A DNA stretch of 64,000 nt from Pseudomonas sp. ADAK13 (GTDB taxonomy: Bacteria; Pseudomonadota; Gammaproteobacteria; Pseudomonadales; Pseudomonadaceae): contig NZ_CP052860.1 in the NCBI RefSeq assembly GCF_012935715.1, forward strand, positions 3,410,001-3,474,000. The letters run 5' to 3'. Position numbers and translations under genes: made by a program. Shown one piece after another: positions 8,308 to 16,561 of this stretch. Numbering within the stretch: the stretch's first letter is position 1; each line of letters starts with the position of its first letter. The notes beneath the pieces are model-generated. The model was not told where the DNA came from. It was given only the letters and a program-made list of their open reading frames with translations, and made no database searches.

Positions 8308-9394
8308 TGGTTTCTCCTTCGACCATTACGTCGGTGAGGTTCAGGGAGCGGTCCAGGCGCACGCAGTCGGCAAAGCTGCCGGGTTGCAGGCGACCGCGTT
8401 CTTCGAGGCCCAGGTAGTCCGCAGGAAATTGCGACAGGCGTTGTGAGGCTTCGCTGATCGGCAGGCCTATCTTCACCAGGTTGCGCAGCGCCTGGTCCAT
8501 GGTCAGGGTGCTGCCGGCCAGCGTTCCATCGGCCAGGCGTACGCCGCCCAGGCATTTGGTCACGGTGTGGCTGCCCAGCTTGTATTCACCGTCGGGCATG
8601 CCGGCGGCGGCGGTGGAGTCGGTGACGCAGTACAGGCACGGGATCGAACGCAGGGCCACGCGCATGGCGCCGGGGTGCACGTGCAACAGGTCGGGAATCA
8701 GTTCGGCGTATTGGGCGTGGGCCAGCGCCGCGCCGACGATGCCGGGCTCGCGGTGATGCAGCGGGCTCATGGCGTTGTACAAGTGGGTGAAGCTGGTGGC
8801 GCCGGCGGCGAGGGCGGCGACGCCTTCTTCGTAGCTGCCCAGGGTGTGACCGATCTGCATGCGCACGCCGCGTTCGCTGAGGGCGCGGATCAGGCCGTCG
8901 TGGCCGGCGATTTCCGGGGCAATCGTGATCACCCGGATCGGCGCCAGGCGCAGGTATTCTTCGACTTCGGCCATCAACGCGGTGTGGGCGAAGTTCGGTT
9001 GTGCGCCGAGTTTTCCCGGATTGATGTAGGGGCCTTCCAAGTGCACGCCGAGCACGCGGGCGGTGCCGGTGGGGCGGCTTTCGCAGTAAGTGCCGATTTC
9101 GCCGAGCACGCGGGAAATTTCGTCCACCGGCGCGGTCATGGTGGTGGCCAGCAGGGAGGTGGTACCAAATCGTACGTGGGTGCGGGTAATGGTCTGAAAG
9201 GCGTCGCTGCCTTCCATGATGTCTTTGCCGCCACCGCCGTGTACGTGCAGGTCGATAAAGCCTGGCAGCAGGTAGGGCCGGTCGTTGTCAGCCGGGTCGC
9301 ACGGGCTGCCTTCAATGGCAGTCACCTTGCCGTGCTGGTGCACCAGGCGGCCGCGAATCCAGCCGCTGGGCGTGAGGATGTTGTCTTCGGACAT
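8288..9394 (-). CDS. nagA: N-acetylglucosamine-6-phosphate deacetylase
   Basis: Amidohydrolase-fold enzyme that hydrolyses GlcNAc-6-phosphate to glucosamine-6-phosphate and acetate in the cytosol. Length is 368 residues, normal for NagA. It shows the metal-site HxH in FIDLHVHGGGG (H50, H52), the metal-binding Glu in VHLEGPYINPGKLG (E120), the substrate loop HLYNAMSPLHHREPG and the late VTDSTAAAGMPDG segment with the catalytic Asp. It begins 10 bp after the regulator stop codon and overlaps the SIS gene by 20 bp, so it is the first enzyme of the operon. Confidence 0.96.
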   Translation of the reverse strand: MSEDNILTPSGWIRGRLVHQHGKVTAIEGSPCDPADNDRPYLLPGFIDLHVHGGGGKDIMEGSDAFQTITRTHVRFGTTSLLATTMTAPVDEISRVLGEIGTYCESRPTGTARVLGVHLEGPYINPGKLGAQPNFAHTALMAEVEEYLRLAPIRVITIAPEIAGHDGLIRALSERGVRMQIGHTLGSYEEGVAALAAGATSFTHLYNAMSPLHHREPGIVGAALAHAQYAELIPDLLHVHPGAMRVALRSIPCLYCVTDSTAAAGMPDGEYKLGSHTVTKCLGGVRLADGTLAGSTLTMDQALRNLVKIGLPISEASQRLSQFPADYLGLEERGRLQPGSFADCVRLDRSLNLTDVMVEGETIDFKNA

Positions 9395-9404
9395 GGGCAG
9401 TTCT

Positions 9405-10163
9405 CTAAATTCGCAGTTCAGCGGAATAGTCGTGGCGGCGCAGTTCTGCGACGAAGTCGTAGTAGTCGTTGCGGCAGTAGGTGTCGGTGATTTCTATTGG
9501 CGTGTTGTCGGCGGTGTAGCCCACCCGGGTCATCAGCAGCATGGCGGTGCCGGGGGCGATGCCCACCAGGGCCGCGAACTCGTCCGAGGCGTTGATTGCC
9601 TGGATGTGTTGCAGGGCGCGCACGATGGGCTTGCCGATGCTTTCCAGGTATTCGTAGAGCGAATTGCCGATGGCCTGCGGGTGCGGGAGGACAGAGGCGG
9701 GCATGGCGGTCATTTCAATCGCCATCACCGTGTCGTCGGCCTTACGTAAACGCTTGAGGCGCGCGACCTTGTCGCTGGGCGACAGGCCCAGGCGGATCAA
9801 TTCTTCATGGGTCGGCGGGGTGATCTCGCGCTCCAGCCACTGGGAAGTCGGCACAAACCCCTTGAGCCGGAGCATTTCGCTGAAGCCCGAGAGGCGCGAC
9901 AGCGGCTGTTCCAGGCGTGGCGTGATAAAGGTTCCGGAGCCTTGGCTGCGACGGATCAGGCCTTGTTCGAACAGCACTTCCAGCGCCTTGCGGGCTGTGA
10001 CTCGGGAAATGCTCAGTTGCTCGCTGAGGGCACGTTCCGAAGGCAATGCCTGCTCGGATTTCCATTGGCCGGCATGAATCGCGGCTTCCAGGTTGCGGGC
10101 CAGTTGCAGGTACAGCGGCGTCGATTGTTTGTCGTCGGGGCGCAGGGTCAGGATGGGGTTCAT
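9405..10163 (-). CDS. nagR: GntR/HutC-family regulator of the nag operon
   Basis: A 252-residue regulator: winged helix GntR domain (residues about 12-80, LPSERALSEQLSISRVTARK) followed by a UTRA ligand domain (about 95-245) of the type that senses GlcNAc-6-phosphate or GlcN-6-phosphate. I chose the ATG at 10163 (MNPILTLRPDD) because the open frame further upstream has no support and would cover operator sequences. It is the first gene of the nag operon, so it is probably autoregulated through the TGGTATT/AATACCA sites upstream. It is the equivalent of what is called NagQ or NagR in other proteobacteria. Confidence 0.9.
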   Translation of the reverse strand: MNPILTLRPDDKQSTPLYLQLARNLEAAIHAGQWKSEQALPSERALSEQLSISRVTARKALEVLFEQGLIRRSQGSGTFITPRLEQPLSRLSGFSEMLRLKGFVPTSQWLEREITPPTHEELIRLGLSPSDKVARLKRLRKADDTVMAIEMTAMPASVLPHPQAIGNSLYEYLESIGKPIVRALQHIQAINASDEFAALVGIAPGTAMLLMTRVGYTADNTPIEITDTYCRNDYYDFVAELRRHDYSAELRI

Positions 10164-10218
10164 CGTGTCGGTTTCCGATGCGGTTATTGGAGTGTTGTCG
10201 CCCGGTAGTGATCGAAAG

Positions 10219-10312
10219 CTAATACCACTTAAATACCATGTCAATGCAGCGAAAACGGTGCAGACGAGTGTTTGCGGGCGCCTTAATAGTGCGCCAGATC
10301 AAGTGGTATTAG
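10219..10312. promoter_or_regulatory. Probable NagR operator region (12-bp inverted repeat)
   Basis: CTAATACCACTT at 10219-10230 and its exact complement AAGTGGTATTAG at 10301-10312 flank 70 bp just upstream of nagR. A second AATACCA at 10232-10238 lies 11 bp, one helical turn, from the first. The half-site AATACCA/TGGTATT equals, from memory, that of the NagQ box of Xanthomonas (TGGTATT-N4-AATACCA), but the spacing here is different. The nag promoter should lie in this interval. Confidence 0.65.
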
Positions 10313-10359
10313 AGAGGTCTTTTTTATGGACGAAGGTTACAGCCCCCGGTGAGGGCGCC

Positions 10360-10536
10360 GTGACCGAAATGGTATTCACCCCGGAGGGGCTGACACGCGT
10401 TGAATTTTTTTTGAATAAATTTGGTATTACTACAAATTCTGCCTTTCAGAAGTCGATACGCGCGGGGCAACGGATGATGGACCGCGGCAAAAGCCACCCG
10501 GCACCGAAGGTGCGACGCCGGATGGTAGCTGGCTGA
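10360..10536 (+). CDS. Small hypothetical protein (58 aa), uncertain
   Basis: A GTG at 10360 preceded by GGTGAGGG opens a 58-residue frame (TEMVFTPEGLTRVEFFLNKF, then a basic C-terminus APKVRRRMV). I recognise no family. For: the plausible ribosome binding site, hydrophobic-helical start and basic tail, and no other gene in this stretch. Against: its frame contains two putative regulator half-sites, it is short, and it includes an eight-T run. If real it is divergent from nagR and might share its control. Confidence 0.35.
   Translation: MTEMVFTPEGLTRVEFFLNKFGITTNSAFQKSIRAGQRMMDRGKSHPAPKVRRRMVAG
10370..10428. promoter_or_regulatory. Two further TGGTATT half-sites
   Basis: TGGTATT occurs again at 10370-10376 and 10422-10428. 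With 10221, 10232 and 10304 this makes five copies of one 7-mer, in both orientations, within 210 bp. They could be extra operator sites for the nag regulator or belong to a divergent transcript. Confidence 0.4.
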
Positions 10537-10564
10537 ATAGTGCTCTCAGCGTGTTGTAGCAGGC

Positions 10565-11809
10565 TCAGTTGGGGAGTTTGATGGTAAGCACGTCCCTATC
10601 ACGTTCTGATTGGGTATACAGCCAGCCACCGTCCGGACTTATTTCGAGAGTGCCTCGGCCGATATCGTTCGCGCCAATGTAGTGAATGTCGCCGCTGTTT
10701 ATACGCAGGTCCAGAATAAAGCTGCCCAAAAGGTCATAGAGGTACAAACGCTCGGCGTTGGGGCTGATAGCGATCTCCTCCATTGAAAGATGCCCATGCT
10801 CTATTCTCTTTTCAACGGTGTTAGTTACCGTGGTGATCACTGCAACCCAGGACGTGAAGTCACCTACCCAAGGATTTTTTGCTCCGATAGCCGCGTACAC
10901 TTTTTTTCCGTCAATACTGACGGCCATGCTGGTGGAGTAGCCTTCTAACGGAATGCTCTTTTCGATTTCATGGCGTGAGGTGTTAATCACCAAAACTACA
11001 CTACCGTCCTCGTAAAGATCAGCGGAGTCGGCGACAGCATAGGCGTAACCATTTGCGTTAAAGGTAATAGCACGCACGAAACCGGGTGTGTCCAGGTTCT
11101 TGAGTACTTTGTTATGCTCGATATCAACGACGTTGATACCCGTGTCGGACGTGACATAGGCAATGTTTCCCGCAGGATTGATAGCGATCAGGAAAGGATA
11201 GGGGTGTGAGAGGGAGAGCGTCTTCTCAATAGTATTTGAGTGGGTATTGATCACGGCTACCGTAGAAATGTTGCCATTGCACACATACACGTGTTTACCA
11301 TCCTGGCTGGCAGCTATGCCAAGAGGGCGCTCGAAGCCTTCAATTTCTTTAATGACCTCTTTTTTCTCAGTGTCGATTACAGATACATCTCCCTGGAAAG
11401 CGACTGCGTAGAAGTGCTTCCCGTCAGGACTGAATGTACCTGCGTAATAATCGCCGTCGATAGGGATGACTTGCTGTTGAACAACGATCTGAGCCCAGAC
11501 TTTACTTCCCTGATACTCGGCAACCAGTGAGTGCGAGCCCACAGCAGCAGCGGTGTCGCATTGTGTGCCCTTTAACGTGAACCTGCCTTCACTATCGGCT
11601 TTAAAGCCATGTTGGCCGAACGTGCCGTCTGCATAGTGAAAACCTTTGGGTAAGGTGATGTTGATTGTGGCGTCTTTTGCGTGAGGGTGATGTATTTTTA
11701 ACTTGATATCTTTCAGCGGTTTTCCGGGAGTGGCGTTATAGCGAACAACTTGATGAAAGTGCCCCTTCGGATCTTGGGGGTCTATAAAGCGCAGGTCGGT
11801 ATTGGACAT
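10565..11809 (-). CDS. YVTN-type beta-propeller protein without export signal
   Basis: A 414-residue protein starting at the ATG at 11809, preceded by AGGAG at good spacing. Residues 1 to about 125 look like a beta-sandwich or Ig-like domain (INITLPKGFHYADGTFGQHG). The rest consists of repeated YVTN/NHL-like blades (SPDGKHFYAVAFQGDVSVID, HVYVCNGNISTVAVINT, IAYVTSDTGINVVDI, KVYAAIGAKNP), about seven in all, enough for one propeller. No signal peptide or membrane segment is visible, although most YVTN proteins are exported. Base composition is clearly more AT-rich than its neighbours and it has no operon partner, which suggests recent acquisition. Function unknown; it could bind protein or ligand. 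Confidence 0.75.
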   Translation of the reverse strand: MSNTDLRFIDPQDPKGHFHQVVRYNATPGKPLKDIKLKIHHPHAKDATINITLPKGFHYADGTFGQHGFKADSEGRFTLKGTQCDTAAAVGSHSLVAEYQGSKVWAQIVVQQQVIPIDGDYYAGTFSPDGKHFYAVAFQGDVSVIDTEKKEVIKEIEGFERPLGIAASQDGKHVYVCNGNISTVAVINTHSNTIEKTLSLSHPYPFLIAINPAGNIAYVTSDTGINVVDIEHNKVLKNLDTPGFVRAITFNANGYAYAVADSADLYEDGSVVLVINTSRHEIEKSIPLEGYSTSMAVSIDGKKVYAAIGAKNPWVGDFTSWVAVITTVTNTVEKRIEHGHLSMEEIAISPNAERLYLYDLLGSFILDLRINSGDIHYIGANDIGRGTLEISPDGGWLYTQSERDRDVLTIKLPN

Positions 11810-11938
11810 GGGATAACTCCTGTAATGGATGGTGAATGCCCCCGTATTAGGGACGTTCCATTCAGGTGTTTCTACTGTCAAACTTCACAGTTCTTGAGAC
11901 GATATAGGAATAGAGTTATTAACTAAAACGTATAAACA

Positions 11939-12442
11939 TCAAGGACGAATCTCGATCATCGTGCCGTCTTTCACCAGGTTCCAGACCTCGCGCATGTCGA
12001 CATTGCGCATGCCGATGCAGCCGTCGGTCCAGTCCAGGGTGTGGAACAGCTCTTCGGGGTAGTCCTCGGCGTCGGGGGTGCCGTGGATCATGATCATGCT
12101 GCCGGGTTTTACCCCTTCGCGGCGGGCGCGGGCGGAGTCGCTGATGTTGGGGTAGGAAATGTGCATGGCCAGGTTGAAACGGTCGCTGGTCTTGCGCCAG
12201 TCGATCCAGTAGAAGCCTTCCGGGGTTCGACGGTCGCCTTCCATCAGCTTGGTGCCCTTGGGGTTTTTGCCCAGGGAAATTCGATAGGTCTTGAGGGGCT
12301 TGCCGTCGTTGATCAGTTGCAACTGATGGGCGGACTTGAGCACCAGGATTTTCTCGACGGGTTTGCCGCCCAGGATCAGTTGGGTGGAGGCTGGCGACAG
12401 CGTGGCAAACGACAGGCAGATCAGAGCAAGCAACCAACGCAT
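11939..12442 (-). CDS. L,D-transpeptidase (YkuD/ErfK family), exported
   Basis: A 167-residue protein with an N-terminal signal peptide (MRWLLALICLSFATLSPAST, cleavage near residue 19) and one YkuD domain. The family motif is complete: H120 in IMIHGTPD and the catalytic Cys C142 in DWTDGCIGMRN. Enzymes of this type form or cut peptide cross-links in peptidoglycan or attach proteins to it in the periplasm. There is no LysM or other wall-binding module, so it is a minimal form. It is transcribed alone, with a 42-bp gap to the Nudix gene behind it on the same strand, which may be cotranscribed. Confidence 0.9.
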   Translation of the reverse strand: MRWLLALICLSFATLSPASTQLILGGKPVEKILVLKSAHQLQLINDGKPLKTYRISLGKNPKGTKLMEGDRRTPEGFYWIDWRKTSDRFNLAMHISYPNISDSARARREGVKPGSMIMIHGTPDAEDYPEELFHTLDWTDGCIGMRNVDMREVWNLVKDGTMIEIRP

Positions 12443-12485
12443 TAAAACGGTATCCCCTGAGAAGACTACGTGCCGCCTGGAGTTG

Positions 12486-13034
12486 TTATTTGGCCAATTG
12501 GGTCAGTGGCGGCACCGACTCGCTGCGCACCGGATACGACTGTTGCCGGCGGTCAGCAAAAAAGCATTCTAAGGTACGCCCGACCGTGCGGAAAGCCAGC
12601 TCTGACCAAGGGATGTCGGCTTCATCGAATAAGCGCACTTCGAGGCTTTCGGGGCCTGCGGCAAAGTCCAGGTCGATCAGCTCGGCGCGGTAGAAGATGT
12701 GCACCTGACTGATGTGCGGCACGTCGATCAGGGTATAGATGCTCAGGTTGCGCACCCGGGCGCAGGCTTCTTCCAGGGTTTCGCGCATGGCGGCCTGCTC
12801 GACGGTCTCGCCGTTCTCCATGAAGCCGGCGGGCAGGGTCCAGAAGCCCAGGCGCGGCTCGATGGCGCGGCGGCACAGCAACACTTGATCGCCCCATACC
12901 GGCACGGTGCCCGCGACGATATTGGGGTTCTGATAGTGAATGGTCTGACAGTGATCGCAGACATAACGCAGGCGTGCGTCGCCTTCGGGAATGCGCTGGG
13001 TGACCGGTTTACCGCACTGGCTGCAGAAGTTCAT
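12486..13034 (-). CDS. Nudix hydrolase with N-terminal zinc ribbon
   Basis: A 182-residue protein. I chose the ATG at 13034 because AGGAA lies upstream and the zinc ribbon begins there (CSQCGKPV, then CDHCQTIHYQNP). The Nudix domain follows at about residues 35-150, with the box GFMENGETVEQAAMRETLEE; the usual Gly after the glutamates is Cys (EEAC), a variant I believe is common in this subgroup. The zinc-ribbon arrangement resembles NudC-like or ADP-ribose hydrolases, but it is too short for NudC. Substrate unknown. Divergent from the next Nudix gene, 146 bp away. Confidence 0.85.
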   Translation of the reverse strand: MNFCSQCGKPVTQRIPEGDARLRYVCDHCQTIHYQNPNIVAGTVPVWGDQVLLCRRAIEPRLGFWTLPAGFMENGETVEQAAMRETLEEACARVRNLSIYTLIDVPHISQVHIFYRAELIDLDFAAGPESLEVRLFDEADIPWSELAFRTVGRTLECFFADRRQQSYPVRSESVPPLTQLAK

Positions 13035-13180
13035 GCTGGGGTTCCTGGAGAGTGCGCCTATCTTGGCGTGACCGGGTATGGGCTGCAAGTTGTCGTTTAG
13101 CGACATGGCCAGGGTTTTGGGGTTGGGCGTGCGCAAGGTTTGGTGCATGATGCAAGGTAGCCAACAGACCGAGATGACTC

Positions 13181-13783
13181 ATGCTGGACGAGCTACTTCG
13201 CCGGGTAAGCAATCATACGCCCCACACGCTGGAGACCGACGGTCGTTTCCCGGAAGCGGCGGTACTGGTGCCGATCACCCGCAGCGACGAACCCGAGCTG
13301 ATCCTGACCTTGCGCGCCAGCGGGTTATCCACCCATGGCGGCGAAGTGGCGTTCCCTGGCGGGCGCCGCGACCCCGACGATCCCGACCTGATATTCACCG
13401 CGCTACGTGAAGCCGAAGAAGAAATCGGCCTGCCGCCAGGGCTGGTGGAAGTCATCGGCCCGTTGAGCCCACTGATTTCCCTGCACGGTATCCGTGTCAC
13501 GCCTTATGTAGGCGTTATCCCTGATTACGTTGAATACCTGGCGAATGACGCCGAGATCGCGGCTGTTTTCAGCGTGCCCCTGGAGTTTTTTCGCCAGGAC
13601 CCGCGCGAACATACCCACCGTATCGATTACCAGGGCCGCAGTTGGTACGTGCCCAGTTATCGGTTTGGCGAATACAAGATCTGGGGCCTGACGGCGATCA
13701 TGATTGTCGAGCTGATCAATCTGCTCTATGACGATGCCGACATCAGCCTGCACCGACCGCCGAAAAGCTTCATCAATACCTAA
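13181..13783 (+). CDS. CoA pyrophosphatase-type Nudix hydrolase
   Basis: A 200-residue Nudix protein. It shows the combined CoA-specific and Nudix signature: LTLRASGLSTHGGEVAFPGG directly followed by GRRDPDDPDLIFTALREAEE and EIGL. Proteins with this signature (NudL/YeaB) hydrolyse CoA and related coenzymes to phosphopantetheine and 3',5'-ADP. No transmembrane segment. It is followed 39 bp later by the gamma-carbonic anhydrase gene on the same strand, so the two and DUF1289 are likely one transcript. Confidence 0.85.
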   Translation: MLDELLRRVSNHTPHTLETDGRFPEAAVLVPITRSDEPELILTLRASGLSTHGGEVAFPGGRRDPDDPDLIFTALREAEEEIGLPPGLVEVIGPLSPLISLHGIRVTPYVGVIPDYVEYLANDAEIAAVFSVPLEFFRQDPREHTHRIDYQGRSWYVPSYRFGEYKIWGLTAIMIVELINLLYDDADISLHRPPKSFINT

Positions 13784-13822
13784 GAGCCAGATGGCCATCG
13801 TTTCCGCCGTGAGGAACCACCT

Positions 13823-14347
13823 ATGAAATACCGCCTGGGCGACGCCCGAGTCGAAACCCATCCCGACAGCTGGGTGGCCCCCAATGCCACGCTGGTGGGC
13901 AAGGTCAAGCTGGAGGAGGGCGCCAACGTCTGGTTCAACGCGGTGTTGCGCGGCGACAACGAGCTGATCCTGATCGGCAAGAACAGCAACGTGCAGGACG
14001 GCAGCGTGATGCACACCGACATGGGCTACCCGCTGACACTGGGCACCGGCGTGACCATTGGCCATAACGCCATGCTGCATGGCTGCACCGTCGACGATTA
14101 CAGCCTGATCGGCATCAATGCGGTCATCCTCAACGGGGCGAAGATCGGCAAGCACTGCATCATCGGCGCCAATTCGCTGATTGGCGAAGGCAAGGAAATT
14201 CCCGACGGTTCGCTGGTGATGGGCTCGCCGGGCAAGGTGGTGCGGGAACTGACTGACGTGCAGAAGAAGATGCTTGAGGCCAGCGCTGCGCACTATGTGC
14301 ATAACGCCCGGCGTTATGCGCGTGACCTAGTTGAGCAGGAAGAATGA
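13823..14347 (+). CDS. Gamma-carbonic anhydrase-like hexapeptide protein (YrdA type)
   Basis: A 174-residue left-handed beta-helix protein built from hexapeptide repeats ([20 protein letters not shown], then [17 protein letters not shown]). The three zinc-ligand histidines of the family are in VMHTD and IGHNAMLHG. Its size and sequence fit the YrdA/PaaY/CaiE group of small cytosolic trimers; whether they hydrate CO2 in vivo is mostly unproven. Its stop overlaps the DUF1289 start by four bases (ATGA), so the two are translationally coupled. Confidence 0.88.
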   Translation: MKYRLGDARVETHPDSWVAPNATLVGKVKLEEGANVWFNAVLRGDNELILIGKNSNVQDGSVMHTDMGYPLTLGTGVTIGHNAMLHGCTVDDYSLIGINAVILNGAKIGKHCIIGANSLIGEGKEIPDGSLVMGSPGKVVRELTDVQKKMLEASAAHYVHNARRYARDLVEQEE

Positions 14348-14559
14348 ACCCGGTGGAACGCCCCGTCGCCTCGCCCTGCGTGAGCATTTGTGCGCTGGAT
14401 GACGACGATATTTGCACCGGTTGCCAGCGCACGGTGGATGAAATCACCCGCTGGAGCCGCATGGACAACGCCGAGCGTCGGGTGGTGCTGGGGTTGTGTC
14501 ATGAGCGGGCGAAGGCGAGTGGGCTGATGTGGATGATTCCGGGGAAGTCTAACGCTTGA
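14344..14559 (+). CDS. DUF1289 small cysteine protein
   Basis: A 71-residue protein with the DUF1289 pattern: [20 protein letters not shown], then [17 protein letters not shown] and a short tail. The closely spaced cysteines suggest a metal or Fe-S site, and some annotations call the family Fe-S proteins, but I know of no function for it. It starts inside the carbonic anhydrase stop codon (ATGA overlap) and is followed at once by a REP pair. Confidence 0.85.
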   Translation: MNPVERPVASPCVSICALDDDDICTGCQRTVDEITRWSRMDNAERRVVLGLCHERAKASGLMWMIPGKSNA

Positions 14560-14561
14560 CC

Positions 14562-14698
14562 CTGTGGTGAGGGGGCTTGTCCCCCGTTGGGCTGCGAAGC
14601 GGCCCCAGTATAGCCACCGCATTTCTTCAGGCAGAACTTCATGGCAGGTTTTGGGGCTGCAACGCAGCCCAACGGGGGACAAGCCCCCTCGCCACAGG
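14562..14698. repeat. REP inverted pair
   Basis: Arms CTGTGGTGAGGGGGCTTGTC (extended by CCCCGTTGGGCTGCGAAGC) and GCAACGCAGCCCAACGGGGG (extended by ACAAGCCCCCTCGCCACAG), with about 45 bp between. Same family as 2441 and 44819. Confidence 0.85.
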
Positions 14699-14746
14699 CT
14701 TTCATTGTGCAGTACCCTGTGCCCTTGTTCACAGGTCCCTCGCCCC

Positions 14747-15214
14747 ATGTTCTTCCTGATTGCCTACATCAGCAGCGTCGTGCTGATCAACTTTGCCTTT
14801 TCCACCGCCCCGCACCTGGACGTCATCTGGTCTGCCTGGGGCGGCTTGGTGTTTGTATTGCGGGACATGGTGCAAACCCGCTTCGGCCATGGCGCGATCA
14901 TCGCCATGCTCGCGGCGCTCGTGCTGTCCTACATCACGTCCGATCCATCCATCGCCCTGGCCAGCGCCACGGCGTTTGCGGTGTCGGAGTGCATCGACTG
15001 GCTGGTGTTCAGCATCACCAAGCGTCCGCTCCACGATCGCCTGTGGATAAGTTCGGCGCTGAGCATTCCCCTCGATACCTTTATCTTTTTCGGCCTGATC
15101 GGCGCGCTGACGCCTGCGGTGGCGGGCACTGCGCTGGTCTCGAAGTTCGCCGGCGTTACCGTGGTGTGGCTAGCCATGGCCTGGCGTTTGCGCCGGCAGC
15201 GCGTCGCCAACTGA
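14747..15214 (+). CDS. VUT/YhhQ-like integral membrane protein
   Basis: A 155-residue, almost wholly hydrophobic protein with about five membrane helices (FFLIAYISSVVLINFAF, IIAMLAALVLSYI, IALASATAFAVSECIDWLVF, IPLDTFIFFGLIGAL). The AVSECIDWLVF..T segment and helix layout resemble the VUT family (YhhQ, the queuosine precursor transporter), but it is shorter than YhhQ (about 220 aa), so the substrate is uncertain. The start is the ATG at 14747 after the REP; the frame upstream runs through the repeat and is not coding. Confidence 0.72.
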   Translation: MFFLIAYISSVVLINFAFSTAPHLDVIWSAWGGLVFVLRDMVQTRFGHGAIIAMLAALVLSYITSDPSIALASATAFAVSECIDWLVFSITKRPLHDRLWISSALSIPLDTFIFFGLIGALTPAVAGTALVSKFAGVTVVWLAMAWRLRRQRVAN

Positions 15215-15284
15215 AGCCAATCTTTACAGTTCATGTAAAATGCCGGCCTTTCTCCACCATGATCCGCTCCCCTGAGGACCTGAG

Positions 15285-16466
15285 ATGACCCGAATCGGAA
15301 CTCCATTGTCGCCAACCGCGACCCGCGTAATGCTGTGTGGCTGCGGTGAGCTGGGCAAGGAAGTGGTAATCGAACTGCAACGCCTGGGCGTTGAAGTGAT
15401 TGCCGTGGATCGCTACGCCAACGCGCCGGCCATGCAGGTTGCGCACCGTAGCCACGTGATCAATATGCTCGATGGCGCCGCCCTGCGTGCCGTGATCGAA
15501 GCCGAAAAGCCGCACTTCATCGTGCCGGAAATCGAAGCGATCGCCACCGCGACCCTGGTTGAGCTGGAAGCCGAAGGCTTCACCGTGATCCCGACCGCCC
15601 GCGCGACGCTGCTGACCATGAACCGCGAAGGCATCCGTCGCCTGGCCGCCGAAGAGCTGGACCTGCCGACCTCGCCGTACCACTTCGCCGACACCTTCGA
15701 GGACTACAGCAAGGCCGTCACCGACCTGGGCTTCCCATGCGTTGTCAAGCCGGTGATGAGTTCGTCGGGCAAGGGTCAGAGCCTGCTGCGCAGCGCTGAT
15801 GACGTGCAGAAAGCCTGGGACTACGCCCAGGAAGGCGGCCGTGCCGGCAAGGGCCGCGTGATCATCGAAGGCTTTATCGACTTCGACTACGAAATCACCC
15901 TGTTGACCGTGCGCCACATCGGCGGCACCACCTTCTGTGCGCCTGTCGGCCACCGTCAGGAGAAGGGCGACTACCAGGAATCCTGGCAGCCACAGGCCAT
16001 GAGCCCGATTGCCCTGGCCGAATCCGAGCGTGTTGCCAAAGCGGTGACCGAGGCCTTGGGTGGTCGTGGTCTGTTTGGCGTCGAGCTGTTCATCAAAGGC
16101 GATCAAGTGTGGTTCAGCGAAGTCTCGCCACGCCCGCATGACACCGGCCTGGTGACCCTGATTTCCCAGGACTTGTCGCAGTTTGCCCTGCATGCGCGGG
16201 CGATTCTTGGCCTGCCGATCCCGTTGATCCGTCAGTTCGGGCCGTCGGCCTCGGCGGTGATCCTGGTGGAAGGGCAGTCGACCCAGACCGCGTTTGCCAA
16301 CCTGGGTGCAGCCTTGAGCGAGCCGGATACGGCGTTGCGTCTGTTTGGCAAGCCGGAAGTGAACGGCCAGCGCCGCATGGGCGTGGCACTGGCACGGGAT
16401 GAGTCGATTGAGGCTGCCCGGGCTAAAGCCACTCGTGCTTCGAAGGCAGTTGTTGTAGAGCTGTAA
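15285..16466 (+). CDS. purT: Formate-dependent phosphoribosylglycinamide formyltransferase
   Basis: A 393-residue ATP-grasp enzyme that formylates GAR with formate and ATP, the folate-independent alternative to PurN in purine synthesis. N-terminal pre-ATP-grasp domain with the [15 protein letters not shown] nucleotide loop (about 17-31), then the ATP-grasp core ([15 protein letters not shown], about 151-165, and [20 protein letters not shown], about 265-285) and a short C-terminal domain. Length matches the family. Preceded by CTGAGGACCTGAG as ribosome binding site. Stands alone. Confidence 0.97.
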   Translation: MTRIGTPLSPTATRVMLCGCGELGKEVVIELQRLGVEVIAVDRYANAPAMQVAHRSHVINMLDGAALRAVIEAEKPHFIVPEIEAIATATLVELEAEGFTVIPTARATLLTMNREGIRRLAAEELDLPTSPYHFADTFEDYSKAVTDLGFPCVVKPVMSSSGKGQSLLRSADDVQKAWDYAQEGGRAGKGRVIIEGFIDFDYEITLLTVRHIGGTTFCAPVGHRQEKGDYQESWQPQAMSPIALAESERVAKAVTEALGGRGLFGVELFIKGDQVWFSEVSPRPHDTGLVTLISQDLSQFALHARAILGLPIPLIRQFGPSASAVILVEGQSTQTAFANLGAALSEPDTALRLFGKPEVNGQRRMGVALARDESIEAARAKATRASKAVVVEL

Positions 16467-16481
16467 CCGAGGCGCGCCCTT

Positions 16482-16550
16482 CGCGAGCAAGCCCGGCTCC
16501 CACAGTTTGATTTGTGAATACATTCAAATGTGGGAGGGGGCTTGCTCCCG
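16482..16550. repeat. REP inverted pair, short form
   Basis: CGCGAGCAAGCCCGGCTCCCACA and TGTGGGAGGGGGCTTGCTCCCG face each other across about 25 bp, between the convergent purT and MFS genes. It probably forms the shared transcript end. Confidence 0.75.
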
Positions 16551-16561
16551 AAAGCGGCCTA

